Source: Artemia franciscana
Lineage: Eukaryota; Arthropoda; Branchiopoda; Anostraca; Artemiidae
DNA length: 64,000 nucleotides
Reading direction: 5' to 3'
Assembly (NCBI RefSeq): GCF_032884065.1
Contig: NW_027062649.1
Location: 1,595,355-1,659,354 of the forward strand
Numbering within the stretch: the stretch's first letter is position 1; each line of letters begins with the position of its first letter. The notes beneath the pieces were generated by a model. The model saw nothing but the letters and a program-made list of their open reading frames with translations, ran no database searches and was not told where the DNA came from. The position numbers and the translations under genes were made by a program. Shown one piece after another: positions 1 to 10,214 of this stretch.

Positions 1-2085
1 AATAAAAGACTGGAGAGTTGTCCCTGTATATAGTTCGAACATTTTCTTTAGTAACCTTTTAGTGAGGAAGGCCTAGTCTTTGTTAAAAAATGGACCTTCG
101 CCATGGAAAGTTCACAAAAAATCCAAAAATATGATGCTTTGCTATGTTTTTAACTAAATATGAGTCAAATACGTTTCTTTGATTCAAGTGTGGGACATTA
201 AATGTTATTTTTGCCTATCAATAAGGTAGGCTTAGTCTTGGCTCAAAGTTTGGGCCTTCTCCATTAAATAGTCACAGAAATAGCAAAAACATTTGACGGT
301 GTATTGAATTTGGCAACAAGATACGAAGCACATGCAACTCTCTGATTCAAATGTCTGGTTCAAAGGGGTGTCTTTGCTTTTCATTGAGGGGGTGACTTAG
401 TTCTTACTAAGGAAATGGTCTTTTCCACAAAACGTCACAAAAAGCAGAAAACTATGAAGTTTCGTTTGTTTTGAAATTATGACTCAAAATATTCGTTTTC
501 TCCATAGAGGTCACCAAAAAGCAAAAATTATGACGTTTTACTGTGGTTTGCAACGAAAAAAATAGCAAATACGTTTCTTTGATTGCACTGTAGTTCAAAT
601 ACATTTCATATAGCCCTTCAATGAGGTGAGCACAGTTTTGGCTAAAAAAATTCCTTAAAAATGTCAAAAAAAGTGAGAAATTGTACGTTTTATTACTTTT
701 TGTAAAAAAATAAATAAAATATGTTTATTGATTAAAATGTGAATTTCAAACCTATTTTTTTTACCTGTCTCTAAGGGGGGCTTATTCTTGACTTAAAAAA
801 AGGAGGGTTATCCATAAAAAAACAACAGCCAGACTAAATCACAAATAACAGCCAGACTTTGATGTTTTACTGTGTTTTGCAAAAAAGAAGCAAATATAGT
901 TTTTCGATTTTAACACATGATTCAAATTTATTTTTTTACTCCTTTTAAATGGTGAAGGTCTAGTCATAGCTAAAAATTGGTTTTCACCATAAAAATGACA
1001 AAAAAATATGACGTTTCACATTGTTTTGCACCAAAATACAAAGCAAATGTAGTTCTTTGATTCAATTGCCTAGTTCAAATAAGTTTTTATTACCTATCAG
1101 TAAGGTTGGACCAAAATATCTAGCTTTTCCATAAAAGATCGCAAAAACTAAGAAAACTGAATATTTTAGAGTACTTTTCGACGAAATACTAAGCAATGCA
1201 TTTTTTCATTAAGATATGTTGTTTAAATTTATTACCTTTTTATGAGAGAGGGCTAGTCTTGGCAAAAAAATGTACCTATTCCTTGAAAAAGTCACCAAAA
1301 GGCAAAAATAAGACGCTTTACTATGTTTTGCAATGATATATGAAGTAAATATGATTATCTCATTCAAATATTGGGTTAAAATAGACTTTTTACCATTAGA
1401 TAAATGAATTCTGATTTTGGCAAAAAAAAAAATGGGGCCTCTTCACCAAATTGTCACAAAATATGAAAAAATATGCTGCTTTATTGTATTTTGCATTGAA
1501 TACGAAGAAAATGTCATTTTGTGATTGAATTGCCTTACTCAAATGGGCATTTCTTTACCTTTTAATGACGAGAACATAGCCTTGGCTCGAAAACGGGCTA
1601 TCTCATTAAAAAGGAAAAAAAAAGCAAAAACGACAAAAACAAAGTAAATACAGTTCTTTTGTTGAAATATTGGGTTTTAATGGAAGTTTTCCTTTTTTAT
1701 ATATAGAAAAAGCTCAAAAAGGAGCCTTCTCCAAAAAAATGTCACCGAAACGGCAAAAATATTTCATTTTACTGTCTTTAACCACAAATGGTTATCTTAA
1801 CATTCAGTTATCTTAACATTCAGCTTAGAAATTTCAAATCTCAACATAGAGATTTCTCCAAAAAAGGTAATAAAAATAGCAAAACATATTTGATTTTACT
1901 GTGTTGTGTTGAGGTTTAACATTAAAAGTTTTTTTTCAGTGTATTTTTGTGACCTTTGAACGGGGAAGTTCTAGTCCTGGTTAAAAGACGGGTCATCTGT
2001 ATAAAAATGTCAAAAAATTATGACTTTTACCGGGTTTTGCAACGAAACAAAAGTAAATAATTTTCTTTGATTCAAACGACAAATA
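1..2085. repeat. AT-rich diverged satellite, about 160-bp period
   Basis: A cycle of recurring phrases is visible: a run like GGCCTAGTCTTGGC, then a short CCATAAAA/TCACAAAAA block, then TATGACGTTTTACTGTG, TTTTGCAACGAAATA, then TTTGATTCAAAT. It recurs every 155-175 bases with heavy divergence. Nothing coding is seen; the short ORFs here have no recognisable composition. It pairs with 37357-39671. Confidence 0.75.
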
Positions 2086-2100
2086 TATATATATATTTCA

Positions 2101-2373
2101 TAACCCCCCCTCCAAAGCCCCCCCGCGCGCGTAAGTCGTTACGCGCCATATTAGTTACGCACCATTGTAGTTGTATCCCTGTGTACCACCTATGAATATA
2201 GATAGATTTATATATGTGTTTTGAACTACGTAAAACTTGCGAATATACAACATTCTTGGCTTTCCCATTGTCTGTGCATATACAAAGCCTTATGTACTAA
2301 TAATAACGTCATATGCAAACGCTCTTTTTACAAACAAACAAACATGCATACACACAACTCGTTTTTATATAGA
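2101..2373 (-). mobile_element. Short nested Helitron fragment U'
   Basis: On the minus strand a 5' end A|TC followed by TATATAAAAACGAGTTG starts at 2373. The body carries a CGTCATATG stretch, a strip of the helicase-stop region (TTCGCAAGTTTTACGTAG) and the common Helitron 3' tail (GCGCGTAACGACTTACGCG). The tail stops in a C-rich run before the usual hairpin and CTAG, so the 3' end is lost. The right-arm copy is at 35762-36039. Confidence 0.55.
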
Positions 2374-2404
2374 TAGATAGATAGGTAGATACAATACAAA
2401 TTAA

Positions 2405-3347
2405 CTGCGTAAAACTTGCGAATATACTTCGCTGTCCAATTGTCGCTGCATATAAATAGATTGTCAGGTTTACCGACCCTCGAACATGCAACGTACAATT
2501 GTCCATGGGAAAAACAATCAGTATTGAGATCTATACCATATTTTTCTAATGATTGACCTTGAGCTTTGTTGATGGTGATTGCAAATGCTAATCGAATTGG
2601 GAATTGCAATCTTTTAAATTGAAAAGGAAGATCCGTTGGAATCATGGGAATGCGAGGAATAAGAACAGCCTCACCCTCAAAAGGCCCTGTCAAGATTGTG
2701 GCCTCTATTACGTTTTCCATTGTTTTTTACGGCAAGTCGCGTGCCATTGCAAAGCTTTGGTGGGTTGATATTTCTTAACAGTATTATTGATACGCCTATT
2801 TTTAGTTGTAGCACGTGTGGTGGAAACCCTGAAAGATTCACGGAATTTAAAAATTCAGGTAGATAATTAACCGCCTCATTTGGTTCCAAAACTGTGTCGA
2901 CTGACTTGTAAAGGACTGCCTGGTCTCGAATCTTGGTCAAAACAATATTGTTGATTTCGTGGACGTCTATATTTTTGGGTGCAAGCATCACTCTTTCACT
3001 TAGCCATTTATTATTTTTATAATTGTTTAGAATATTCGGAAATACTTTTTCAATCAATTCATTTTTGGACGTCACTAAATTACAGAATTCAGCAGGTATT
3101 GTATACGTCCTGAAATTGAGTCTGCTGGGAGCTTTCCGTTTCCAATTGCCAGCAATTGATCTGAAAATGTTTGACCAGAGTCATCGTTTTGCAATCGGAC
3201 ACGCATATTTGTTGTTAATTTTAATGTTTTTGCGTGTGCCCATAAATTAGTGCATAAATTAATGCATTGCGCTGCATTTCTTATCCGTTTGTTTGTTATT
3301 GGATGGATGTTGCAATTTATTATTAAAATGATAGACGTCGGCTTCAT
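2405..3347 (-). pseudogene. Helitron PIF1-like helicase, C-terminal remnant
   Basis: Three overlapping minus-strand frames give the end of a Helitron helicase: NMRVRLQNDDSGQTFSDQLL with IGNGKLPADSISGRI, then LAPKNIDVHEINNIVLTKI, LKIGVSIILLRNINPPKLC and NGTRLAV, then [19 protein letters not shown] and [14 protein letters not shown]. The last two are helicase motifs V and VI of the PIF1/Helitron family. Frame changes fall near 3075 and 2715. The protein cannot be made as one chain, and the Walker A and B parts are missing. Confidence 0.85.
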
Positions 3348-3509
3348 CCCAGAAAATGATAAGATATTGTAGGGCCTCGTAGCATCGACTTATATTTTCT
3401 GATCTTTGATAAAAAAAACACGCTTAGATTCTGATGTAGTTCCAGTAAGCAAAGTCTTCAATGGCTCTGGTGGTGCAGCCAGTAGAGGAAGTTTAACTTT
3501 TCCTGAGGC

Positions 3510-4034
3510 TCAACACATTCCCATTCCCATTGTTTCACCATTAAATTTCAAGGCCTTGTAATAGGGACACATTCTAGACAGAGTCCCGATTTGAACACAT
3601 CTACTCAAGCTATAATCATCAATTGGGCTGTACCTGAATGCCAGGCGAAAATTTTCAGGTTGCTCTTGTGATTCCTCGGCACGCTTTCTTTTGGTGAATT
3701 CTTTTTGAGACGCAAGCCTGTTTTCACGCTGTTGTTGTGATTCCTCGGCACGCTTACTTTTGGTGATTTCTCTTTGAGACGCAAGTCTGTTTTCACGCTG
3801 TTGTTGTGGTTCCTCGGACCGCTTTCTTTTCAGACTTTCACTATTAGCCGCATGCCTGTTTTTACGCTGTTCTTGTGATTCCTCGGCACGCTTTCTTTTC
3901 ATACTTTCTGGTTCCTCGACAGGCTTTCTTTTTTTACTTTCTCTATCAGCTGCAAGCCTGTTTTCACGGTGACGTTGTGATTCCTCGGCACGTTTTCTTT
4001 TCACACTTTCTCTATTAGCCGCGTCTTTTGGCAT
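3510..4034 (-). pseudogene. Helitron protein, N-terminal basic repeat region
   Basis: 174 codons built of about seven degenerate 20-25 residue repeats of the form ES-KRKRAEESQQQRENRLA, strongly charged and probably helical. It then runs into FRYSPIDDYSLSRCVQIG and C-x2-YY-ALKFNGE, which matches the start of the Helitron-like N domain seen in arthropod Helitrons. A remnant beyond the stop (KVKLPLLAAPPEPLKTLL in another frame) continues the same domain. The large middle of the protein, including the Rep nuclease, is absent. The right-arm copy (34101-34625) differs at two residues. Confidence 0.75.
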
Positions 4035-4289
4035 AGACTCTTTGAGCAGCTTCCTTGGCTGTTGCCGTCGTAGGTTCTTTTGTTATTTTACAATAAAAAA
4101 TTCTCTTTGAACGATCTTCTTAAATACTTATAATGACGTCATATAATAAGCCTCGTCATAACAAACAATGCGACAAACAACTTCGTGACGACATACAGCT
4201 CAATCCTTATAATGACGTCAGTCGACAAAGATGACATCAATCAACACAAAAACAAGACGTCAGTCAACAGACACACACAAACAAACAAC

Positions 4290-4290
<1 letters not shown>

Positions 4291-4383
<93 letters not shown>
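4291..4383. repeat. (TA)n microsatellite inside the H' 5' end
   Basis: About 46 TA units lie between the H' 5' terminus and its TAAATAAGTTG motif. In the right arm the equivalent array is split by the 3.9-kb nested Helitron insertion (29893-33833). The (Tyr-Ile)n open frames over such arrays are not genes. Confidence 0.95.
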
Positions 4384-4386
<3 letters not shown>

Positions 4387-4458
4387 TAGATGTCCCGCTT
4401 GTCATTTGTATCCTCGCGTCCTGGTCTGTAATTTCTCTGTGAGTGTCCCGGTCGTCAT

Positions 4459-5008
4459 TTATATTCCTTGATCCCCGGTGTCCCGGTCTGTAACATACGA
4501 CAATAGATCAATTGTGTTGTAACTTTGTTCACGATCCCATTCTACACATGTAGAAATAGAAACAGTACGTTTAGGTGAAGGTATTCCCAAATGTTTGATA
4601 AGTTTGTTTGCAATAGATAAACACAAATCTTCAATCAGAACTAAAGTGCAGTTACAAATTTCTGTTGTAAAGTCCAAGGTCACATCTGACCTTTCTAGCC
4701 GTATTCGGTGGAGTACATTCTCGGCCATTTGCGGTTTGCATTTCTCCCATAGCTCTGTAGGAGATGAAGGAGAGCAACTTTTGCCGGAAGACACGGGCCG
4801 TCGTGTCATGTCTATGAACCGGCGATTGTCTAAGGATGTATAAGCTGTTGTATCTAATCCCAAGATGGATTATATGTAAATGTAATAAAGGACGAATCAT
4901 TAATCTATAGGCATAGTATTTCATTGTGCTGCATTTATTATCCATTTCTTTGTTAGTGGCTGAATTTATCAATTTAATATTAAAGCGATAGGCGTTGGCT
5001 TCTACCAA
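4459..5008 (-). pseudogene. Helitron protein fragment (N domain and pre-helicase)
   Basis: One frame (4652-5008) reads ANAYRFNIKLINSATNKE then MKYYAYRLMIR, matching the Helitron-like N domain. Another (4459-4863) reads NRRFIDMTRRPVSSGKSCS then LVLIEDLCLSIANKLIKHL and GIPSPKR, the segment just before the helicase in Helitron proteins. The pieces overlap in different frames, so this is a relic with large deletions. The right-arm copy (29241-29790) gives identical translations. Confidence 0.7.
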
Positions 5009-5353
5009 AAAAATGATAGGATATCGCCGAACCTTTGTTCGGCTTTGATGACCTTATCTAAGCATAAATTCCAGACCCAATCATCATCGCTATCATTTTT
5101 AGTTTTGATACGTTTTGATTCTCGCTGTCCAAGTTGATTTTCATCTAACTGCGCGTTTTTACATTATTTAGCCCCAAGCCTTTTTGGCATTAACTCTTTG
5201 AGCAGCTTCCTCGGCTGCTTCTACTGCCATAGTAGATTTATACTAAAACTTCTCTTTGAATTAACTATTTGAGCAGCTTCCGCGGCTGTTTCTTCTGTCA
5301 TTTTAAGATCTATACTAAAAATTTCTCTTTGAAACGCTTTCTTATATACTTAT

Positions 5354-5635
5354 AATGACGTCATATACAAAGACTTTGACGTCATATACAAACATACATA
5401 ATACATACATGACGGCATAATATTAAATCCTTATAATGGCGTCAATCGACTAACATGACGTCAGTCAACAAACATGTGTGATGTCAGTCAACACTCAAAC
5501 AACTTATCTATATATATATAAAAATAAGTTGTCTGTCTGTGTGTCTGTCTGTCGGGTGACGTCATGTTTCTGTGTCGACTGACGTCATGAAGTTAGTTGT
5601 CGTCATTTTTGCTATGATGGTGACGTCATTAAAGA
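5354..5635. promoter_or_regulatory. Cluster of TGACGTCA palindromes
   Basis: At least six perfect TGACGTCA octamers fall in under 300 bases across the head-to-head 5' ends of Helitrons M and F. TGACGTCA is the consensus binding site of CREB/ATF bZIP factors. Because the sites sit beside Helitron 5' ends, they could instead be recognised by the transposase. Function is inferred only. Confidence 0.5.
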
Positions 5636-5693
5636 TATTTAAGACATATATGTTCACATAGAAATCTATTAATGTTTAAGTTGAAAATGACTG

Positions 5694-6023
5694 ATGAACT
5701 TACAATGGCAAAAAACCGATGAAGATGCTCAAAGAGTCTATGCCAAAAAACTTGCTGCTGATAGAGAAAGTCAGAAAAGAAAGCGTGCCGAGGAATCAAA
5801 AGAACAGCAAGGAAACAGGCTTGAGGCTAAAGAACGCAAAAATGCACAGTTAGATGAAGATCCACCTGGACAGCGAGAGTCAAAATATATCAAAACTGAA
5901 AATGATAGCGATGATGATTGGGTTTGGGATTTTGACTTGGATAAGGTCATCAATGCCTACCAGATTTTAGTTAAAAAAACAAAGGTTCGGCGATATGTAT
6001 TTCATAGTGAAGCTGAAAAATAA
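5694..6023 (+). CDS. 109-aa Helitron-derived ORF
   Basis: The ORF starts MNLQWQKTDEDAQRVYAKKL, then carries one basic unit like those of the Helitron N terminus (ESQKRKRAEESKEQQGNRL), then an acidic DSDDDWVWDFDLDKVINAY and a basic tail. The N-terminal half is clearly a Helitron fragment. The acidic half I cannot assign. The translation is identical in both arms (28228-28557 on minus). There is no evidence it is expressed; intactness may only reflect youth. Confidence 0.35.
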   Translation: MNLQWQKTDEDAQRVYAKKLAADRESQKRKRAEESKEQQGNRLEAKERKNAQLDEDPPGQRESKYIKTENDSDDDWVWDFDLDKVINAYQILVKKTKVRRYVFHSEAEK

Positions 6024-6379
6024 AGAAGAAAAAGAAAACTGAAAAAAGAAAAAATGTAAAAAACTAAAAAATACTAAAAAGAAAAAACACTCAAAGAGAA
6101 ATTACAGACCGGGACACAAATGACGACCGGGACAGAGGGAATATAAATAACGATCGGGACACTCAAAGAGAAATTACAGACTGGGATACCGGGACACAAA
6201 TGACGACCGGGACACAGGGAATATAAATGACGACCAGGACACAGGTATTTAAGAATATCGTTCAAAGACAAATTTTTAATTGTAAGAAGACCGTTGAAAG
6301 AGAAATTTATAATTATAAAATGACTGAAGAACCTACAATGGCAACACCCGAGGAAGCTGCTCAAAACGAATGTATTCAA

Positions 6380-6459
6380 GCCGAAGTAGCTGAGTTGGTA
6401 AAGCGTTATGTTTCAGGTTCTAGGTCCGAGAGGCTCCAGGTTTGAACCTTGGCTTTAGC
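6380..6459 (+). tRNA. tRNA-like sequence in Helitron F (probably a pseudogene)
   Basis: It contains TAGCTGAGTTGG, an exact RNA polymerase III A box, and AGGTTTGAACCTT, a near-consensus B box in a 5-bp T-stem. The ends (GCCGAAG and CTTTAGC) pair at six of seven positions including one G-U. The anticodon arm does not fold convincingly, so I do not name an amino acid. Total length is about 80 bases, which could allow a long variable arm. Four copies exist in the window. Confidence 0.4.
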
Positions 6460-6825
6460 ATTAATACAAAAGAAGAAAAAAACTAAAAAAGGTAAAAACT
6501 ACAAAAAAACTAATATGGCGCGTAACGACTTACGCGCGCGGGGGGGGCTTGGGGGGGGCGCGAAGCGCCTCACCAACTAGGTGTTGGGGTGGTGCGAAGC
6601 GCCACCCCAACAGCTAGTTCTTATATATATAGATGTACTGTGTGTTGTCTGTTATCTGTTGTCTGTTACAATATGACGTCAATATATAATACATGACGTC
6701 ATATTCAATATGATGTCTTTATAAATTTTTGCAGCTAAGAAAAAAAGTACCATTATATTGTAGCTCAAAGAGAAAGTATTACTAACGTCAAAGAGAAATT
6801 ATTCGCTTTATATCAATGAAGGCAT

Positions 6826-6915
6826 GTCGAGGAACCACTAGAGCAACGCGAAATCAGGCTTGCGGCTGACAGAGCTAGTAAAAAAAGAAGGCGTGTCGAT
6901 GTATTACAAAAACAG
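6826..6915 (+). pseudogene. Helitron N-terminal basic repeat remnant beside actin
   Basis: 30 codons read VEEP, then EQREIRLAADRASKKRRR, then VDVLQKQ. This is the same repeat as in the 3510-4034 and 34101-34625 ORFs, in the strand expected for a plus-strand Helitron. The Helitron match stops just after this point and actin-flank sequence begins. Confidence 0.7.
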
Positions 6916-7487
6916 CCAAGGGACAGTTATTTTCCTATATAGCGGTATTGAACAAGGCAGTTCTAATAGTGTACTTCTGCTTTTATCAGAATCTATTTGT
7001 TTTTTACTATGAGTTCGCTAGCTACCGCTGCAACCTGGATCTTACTTGGCTTCTTGCTATTGCTAAAATCCGGATCTTACTTGGTTGCTATTTACTGTTG
7101 TAGACTAAATATATCGATCACTTCTGTAATTTGACCATCTATAGATAAAAAGAAAAAAGCCAAGGGCCTTTTATTTTTGAAATGGTAACAGACGAGTATC
7201 AAAGATTATCTTTTAATTTAATTGACTTTATGTCCACTCTTGACCAAAAAACATTTATGATTGTTCCTTCATTTAATTACATAACCAAAAATAATAAAAG
7301 CCTTCAAAAACTGAGAAGCGAGAAAAAACTTTCATTCCTTGCTTATTAACGAATGATAACCAGTATCTGAGTCAGTCTTATTCCCCTATTTAAGCCAAAT
7401 TAAACGTAAGATAATGATCTCATCATTCAACAGAATTTCTTCATCAATGTTACATTTTGTGGTATGTTCGCTTTTTGGCATAACAAG

Positions 7488-8615
7488 TTAAAAACATTTT
7501 CTATGAACAATGGATGGTCCAGACTCGTCGTATTCCTGCTTAGAAATCCACATCTCTTGGAATGTTGAGAGTGAAGCTAAGATAGAGCCACCAATCCATA
7601 CTGAGTATTTACGCTCAGGCGGGGCAATAACTTTGATCTTCATGGTGGATGGTGCAAGCGCAGTAATTTCCTTTTGCATTCTTTCAGCAATGCTAGGGTA
7701 CATGGTAGAGCCACCAGACAAAACGATGCTGGCATAGAGATCCTTTCTGATGTCGACGTCGCATTTCATAATACTCTTGTATGTAGTTTCGTGAATGCCG
7801 TAGGATTCCATACCAAGAAAAGATGGCTGGAATAAGGCTTCTGGGCATCTGAATCTCTCATTGCCTATAGTGATGACCTGACCATCAGGTAGCTTATAGT
7901 TCTGTTCAAGAGATGCTGAGTTAGTGGCAGATGCTATCTCCTCTTCGAAGTCCAGAGCAACATAGCAAAGTTGTTCTTTGATATCACGAACGATTTCTCT
8001 TTCGGCAGTGGTAGTAAAGGAATATCCTCGCTCAGTTAAAATTCTCATCAAATAATCGGTCAAATCTCGACCAGCAAGATCCAATCTCAAAATGGCATGT
8101 TGGAGGGCATAGCCTTCGTAAATGGGTACGGTGTGGGTGACACCATCACCAGAGTCAAGAACGATACCAGTGGTTCTTCCAGATGCATAGAGGGAAAGGA
8201 CGGCTTGGATGGCAACATACATAGCAGGGGTGTTAAAAGTTTCGAACATGATTTGAGTCATTTTTTCTCTGTTGGCTTTTGGGTTAAGAGGCGCTTCTGT
8301 GAGTAAAATTGGGTGTTCTTCTGGGGCAACTCGAAGTTCATTGTAGAAGGTATGGTGCCAGATCTTTTCCATATCGTCCCAATCTGTGACAATCCCATGC
8401 TCAACAGGATACTTAAGTCTCAAAATTCCCCTTTTTGCTTGAGCGTCATCACCTACATAAGTATCCTGGCTACCAGCATTAATCATTACTCCCGTATGTT
8501 TTGGACGTCCAACCACAGCAGGAAACAATGTTTTTGGGGCATCATCTCCTGAAAATCCTGCTTTACAAATACCTGACCCATTATCAATAACAATTGCAAC
8601 TATATCTTCTGTCAT
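7488..8615 (-). CDS. Actin (left arm copy)
   Basis: A 375-residue single-exon actin starting [15 protein letters not shown] and ending [12 protein letters not shown]. The nucleotide-binding loops ([21 protein letters not shown]), His73 region (YPVEHGIVT) and Gln137 region ([13 protein letters not shown]) are present, so an ATP-binding, filament-forming protein is expected. I chose the second Met: the frame opens 11 codons upstream, but that stretch contains a splice-acceptor-like TTTTATAG (AG at 8635-8636), consistent with a leader intron. The DNase-I loop is unusual (Thr for Gln41, Ala for Met47). It lies antisense inside Helitron N. An AATAAA lies about 310 bases downstream. Confidence 0.93.
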   Translation of the reverse strand: MTEDIVAIVIDNGSGICKAGFSGDDAPKTLFPAVVGRPKHTGVMINAGSQDTYVGDDAQAKRGILRLKYPVEHGIVTDWDDMEKIWHHTFYNELRVAPEEHPILLTEAPLNPKANREKMTQIMFETFNTPAMYVAIQAVLSLYASGRTTGIVLDSGDGVTHTVPIYEGYALQHAILRLDLAGRDLTDYLMRILTERGYSFTTTAEREIVRDIKEQLCYVALDFEEEIASATNSASLEQNYKLPDGQVITIGNERFRCPEALFQPSFLGMESYGIHETTYKSIMKCDVDIRKDLYASIVLSGGSTMYPSIAERMQKEITALAPSTMKIKVIAPPERKYSVWIGGSILASLSTFQEMWISKQEYDESGPSIVHRKCF

Positions 8616-8648
8616 ATTTTTTTTGTAATTCTTACTATAAAATGACAT

Positions 8649-10200
8649 TACAAGTTAAAGTCACTCGTCAAGTAGCAAGAACCTAACAAAAAACAAAACT
8701 AATTTTAAAATTTCCAGGTAATTTCCTAGATTGAAATAAACAATACAAATTATTGCTCGGGTATCATGAATATTTTGCAGTTGACATAATAACCTTAGCG
8801 GTTATAACCTTTGCGATAAACCTTCGTTAAAAACAACTCTAAGGCTTGTCTCTTACTGTAACAGATGATGAAATAATAACGATGATGATTAGGTTTGATA
8901 AGGTCATCAATGTCTACCAAACCTCTGCTTAAAAACGAAGGTTCGGGCTATATGTATTTCATAATGGCCAAAGGTAACCCGAAGCAAAACGGCCAAACAA
9001 ATTAAATTAAGTATTAGCCACCTGATTCTCTGAGGTTTGTCTCTTAATGTAACAGATAAGAAAAAGCCATAAGTATTTTCATGTTTTAAATTTTCTTTGA
9101 AAAATTGTTTTCTGTCATTCTATCTAAGAGTTACATCGGTCAAGGATCGATCATCCAAATTGCTAGTCAAGAGGATCTCATGTGCAAGTTTTAATATCAG
9201 TTTTCCTATACTTTAAATCATCAAATGTATAAAAATTGCCTCCAGCAGGAACTGAGCCTGGGACCTTCTGAGTAGAATTCCAACAATCTTTTTACTGTGC
9301 TAATTTGGTTTTTAAGGACTTATTTTTAAAATAGTTTGCGTTATACTTAAATGAACAAGGTTTTAGTGGTAGATTGTAACCTAGTATCTGGGTTGCAATG
9401 GTAGCTAGCACCTAAGCAAGAGATGATCTGGTCCAATAATAAGAAATACAATACCCAAGAACTCCAAAAAATAGGGTTAGAATTGAAGCACAAACTATAT
9501 ATATTGAAGCACCCTTATATAAGAAACTTACAGCACCTTGGCTTGAATAATGAAGATTATAGAAAAGAGAACTAAGCCCTGCGGCTATCTTCATTATTTT
9601 AGCTAGGAAGTAACTAAAACAAGTACATTTTAAAAATTTTCCGGGTTGCAGCTGTAGCTAGCAAACTAATAAGAGACTTTCCACCCCATAGTAAAAATAA
9701 ATAGTCCATTACCCTAATGAAACCAAGCACACTTTTGTGCTACCAAGTACACTATTAGAACCACCTTGTCTGAAACCCTATATTTGAAACTTTTCATCCC
9801 CTGGCTTGAACAACATGAAAAACATATTGGTTTGAAATTCAGGGAAAGTGGCTACAACCACTATAATCTTCATATACAGCATGGTTTTTCTCTTTTTTTT
9901 CTTTTCCACATTTATATTGGCACTGGAGCATCGTAGAGAGTTGTTTAATTGCTCATTTTAAAGTAAATTGATACACCTAGTGCCTTTTGTAATTAAAATA
10001 AAAAAAAATTGAATTATTTTGATTTGTGTAGCCATCTTTCCTCTTCTCATCTGCCAATTGAGCATAAGCCATCAGAATTTTCCAGAAAAGAAATTAATTT
10101 TATCTATTTTTGGCACTCAATTTGAGAACGCCCACTCATCAAGATTGTGCATAAAAATGCAGCTTTTTAAATAAGAAATATTATTAATTAATTAAATTTT
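8649..10200. other. Actin upstream flank, no clear gene
   Basis: AT-rich noncoding DNA. Near 8880-8960 is a broken copy of the GATGATGATT...GATAAGGTCATCAATG...GGTTCGG block otherwise found in Helitron ORFs. Motifs like GCTAGCTAC..TGCAACC recur near 7020, 9400 and 9650 and suggest old small transposons. Near 9245-9290 is a stretch reminiscent of a tRNA T-arm on the minus strand, too degenerate to call. A minus-strand 60-codon frame (9412-9594) has a hydrophobic stretch but no other support. Confidence 0.5.
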
Positions 10201-10214
10201 GTTTGATAAAAAAA

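Larger units (their letters stand above)
2374..4390 (-). mobile_element. Decayed Helitron H' (left arm)
   Basis: This is a deletion derivative of an autonomous Helitron. The 5' TC end is at 4390 (minus strand) and is followed by an expanded (TA)n array, then TAAATAAGTTGTTTG. It keeps an N-terminal basic repeat ORF (3510-4034) and the C-terminal part of the PIF1-like helicase (about 2405-3347). The Rep/HUH nuclease and the helicase Walker A region are absent, so it could not move itself. The 3' hairpin is missing; fragment U' sits at that end. It pairs with 29859-35761. Confidence 0.8.
5507..6617 (+). mobile_element. Complete non-autonomous Helitron F
   Basis: It starts at A|TC with TCTATATATATATAAAAA followed by TAAGTTGTCTG, and ends with the hairpin and CTAG at 6614-6617 followed by T. 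The host reads ACTTA|TTCTT, restoring the 5' tip of Helitron M with no target duplication, as expected for Helitrons. The body holds TGACGTCA sites, a 109-codon ORF, a GGGACAC-type minisatellite and a tRNA-like block. The right-arm copy is 27635-28742 at the same site, so it predates the inverted duplication. Confidence 0.88.
4391..6633 (-). mobile_element. Helitron M (minus), interrupted by Helitron F
   Basis: The 5' end TC is at 6633 (minus), followed by TATATATATAAGAA, then ATAAGTTGTTTGAGTG and several TGACGTCA sites. The element is split at A|T by Helitron F (5507-6617), so its 5' tip lies at 6618-6633 and its body at 4391-5506. The body holds fragments of Helitron N and central domains plus GGGACAC-type minisatellite. 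At 4390/4391 it abuts the H' 5' end, which looks like an H' insertion into M. The right-arm copy spans 27619-29858. Confidence 0.75.

Noticed and set aside
7510-8552. Plus-strand frames of 69-79 codons over actin (and mirror frames in the right arm)
   Set aside because: Antisense shadows of a conserved coding sequence.
9412-9594. 60-codon minus-strand frame with a hydrophobic segment, identical in both arms (24658-24840)
   Set aside because: No family match that I can see, short, and bracketed by repeat motifs; identity between arms is expected from the recent duplication.
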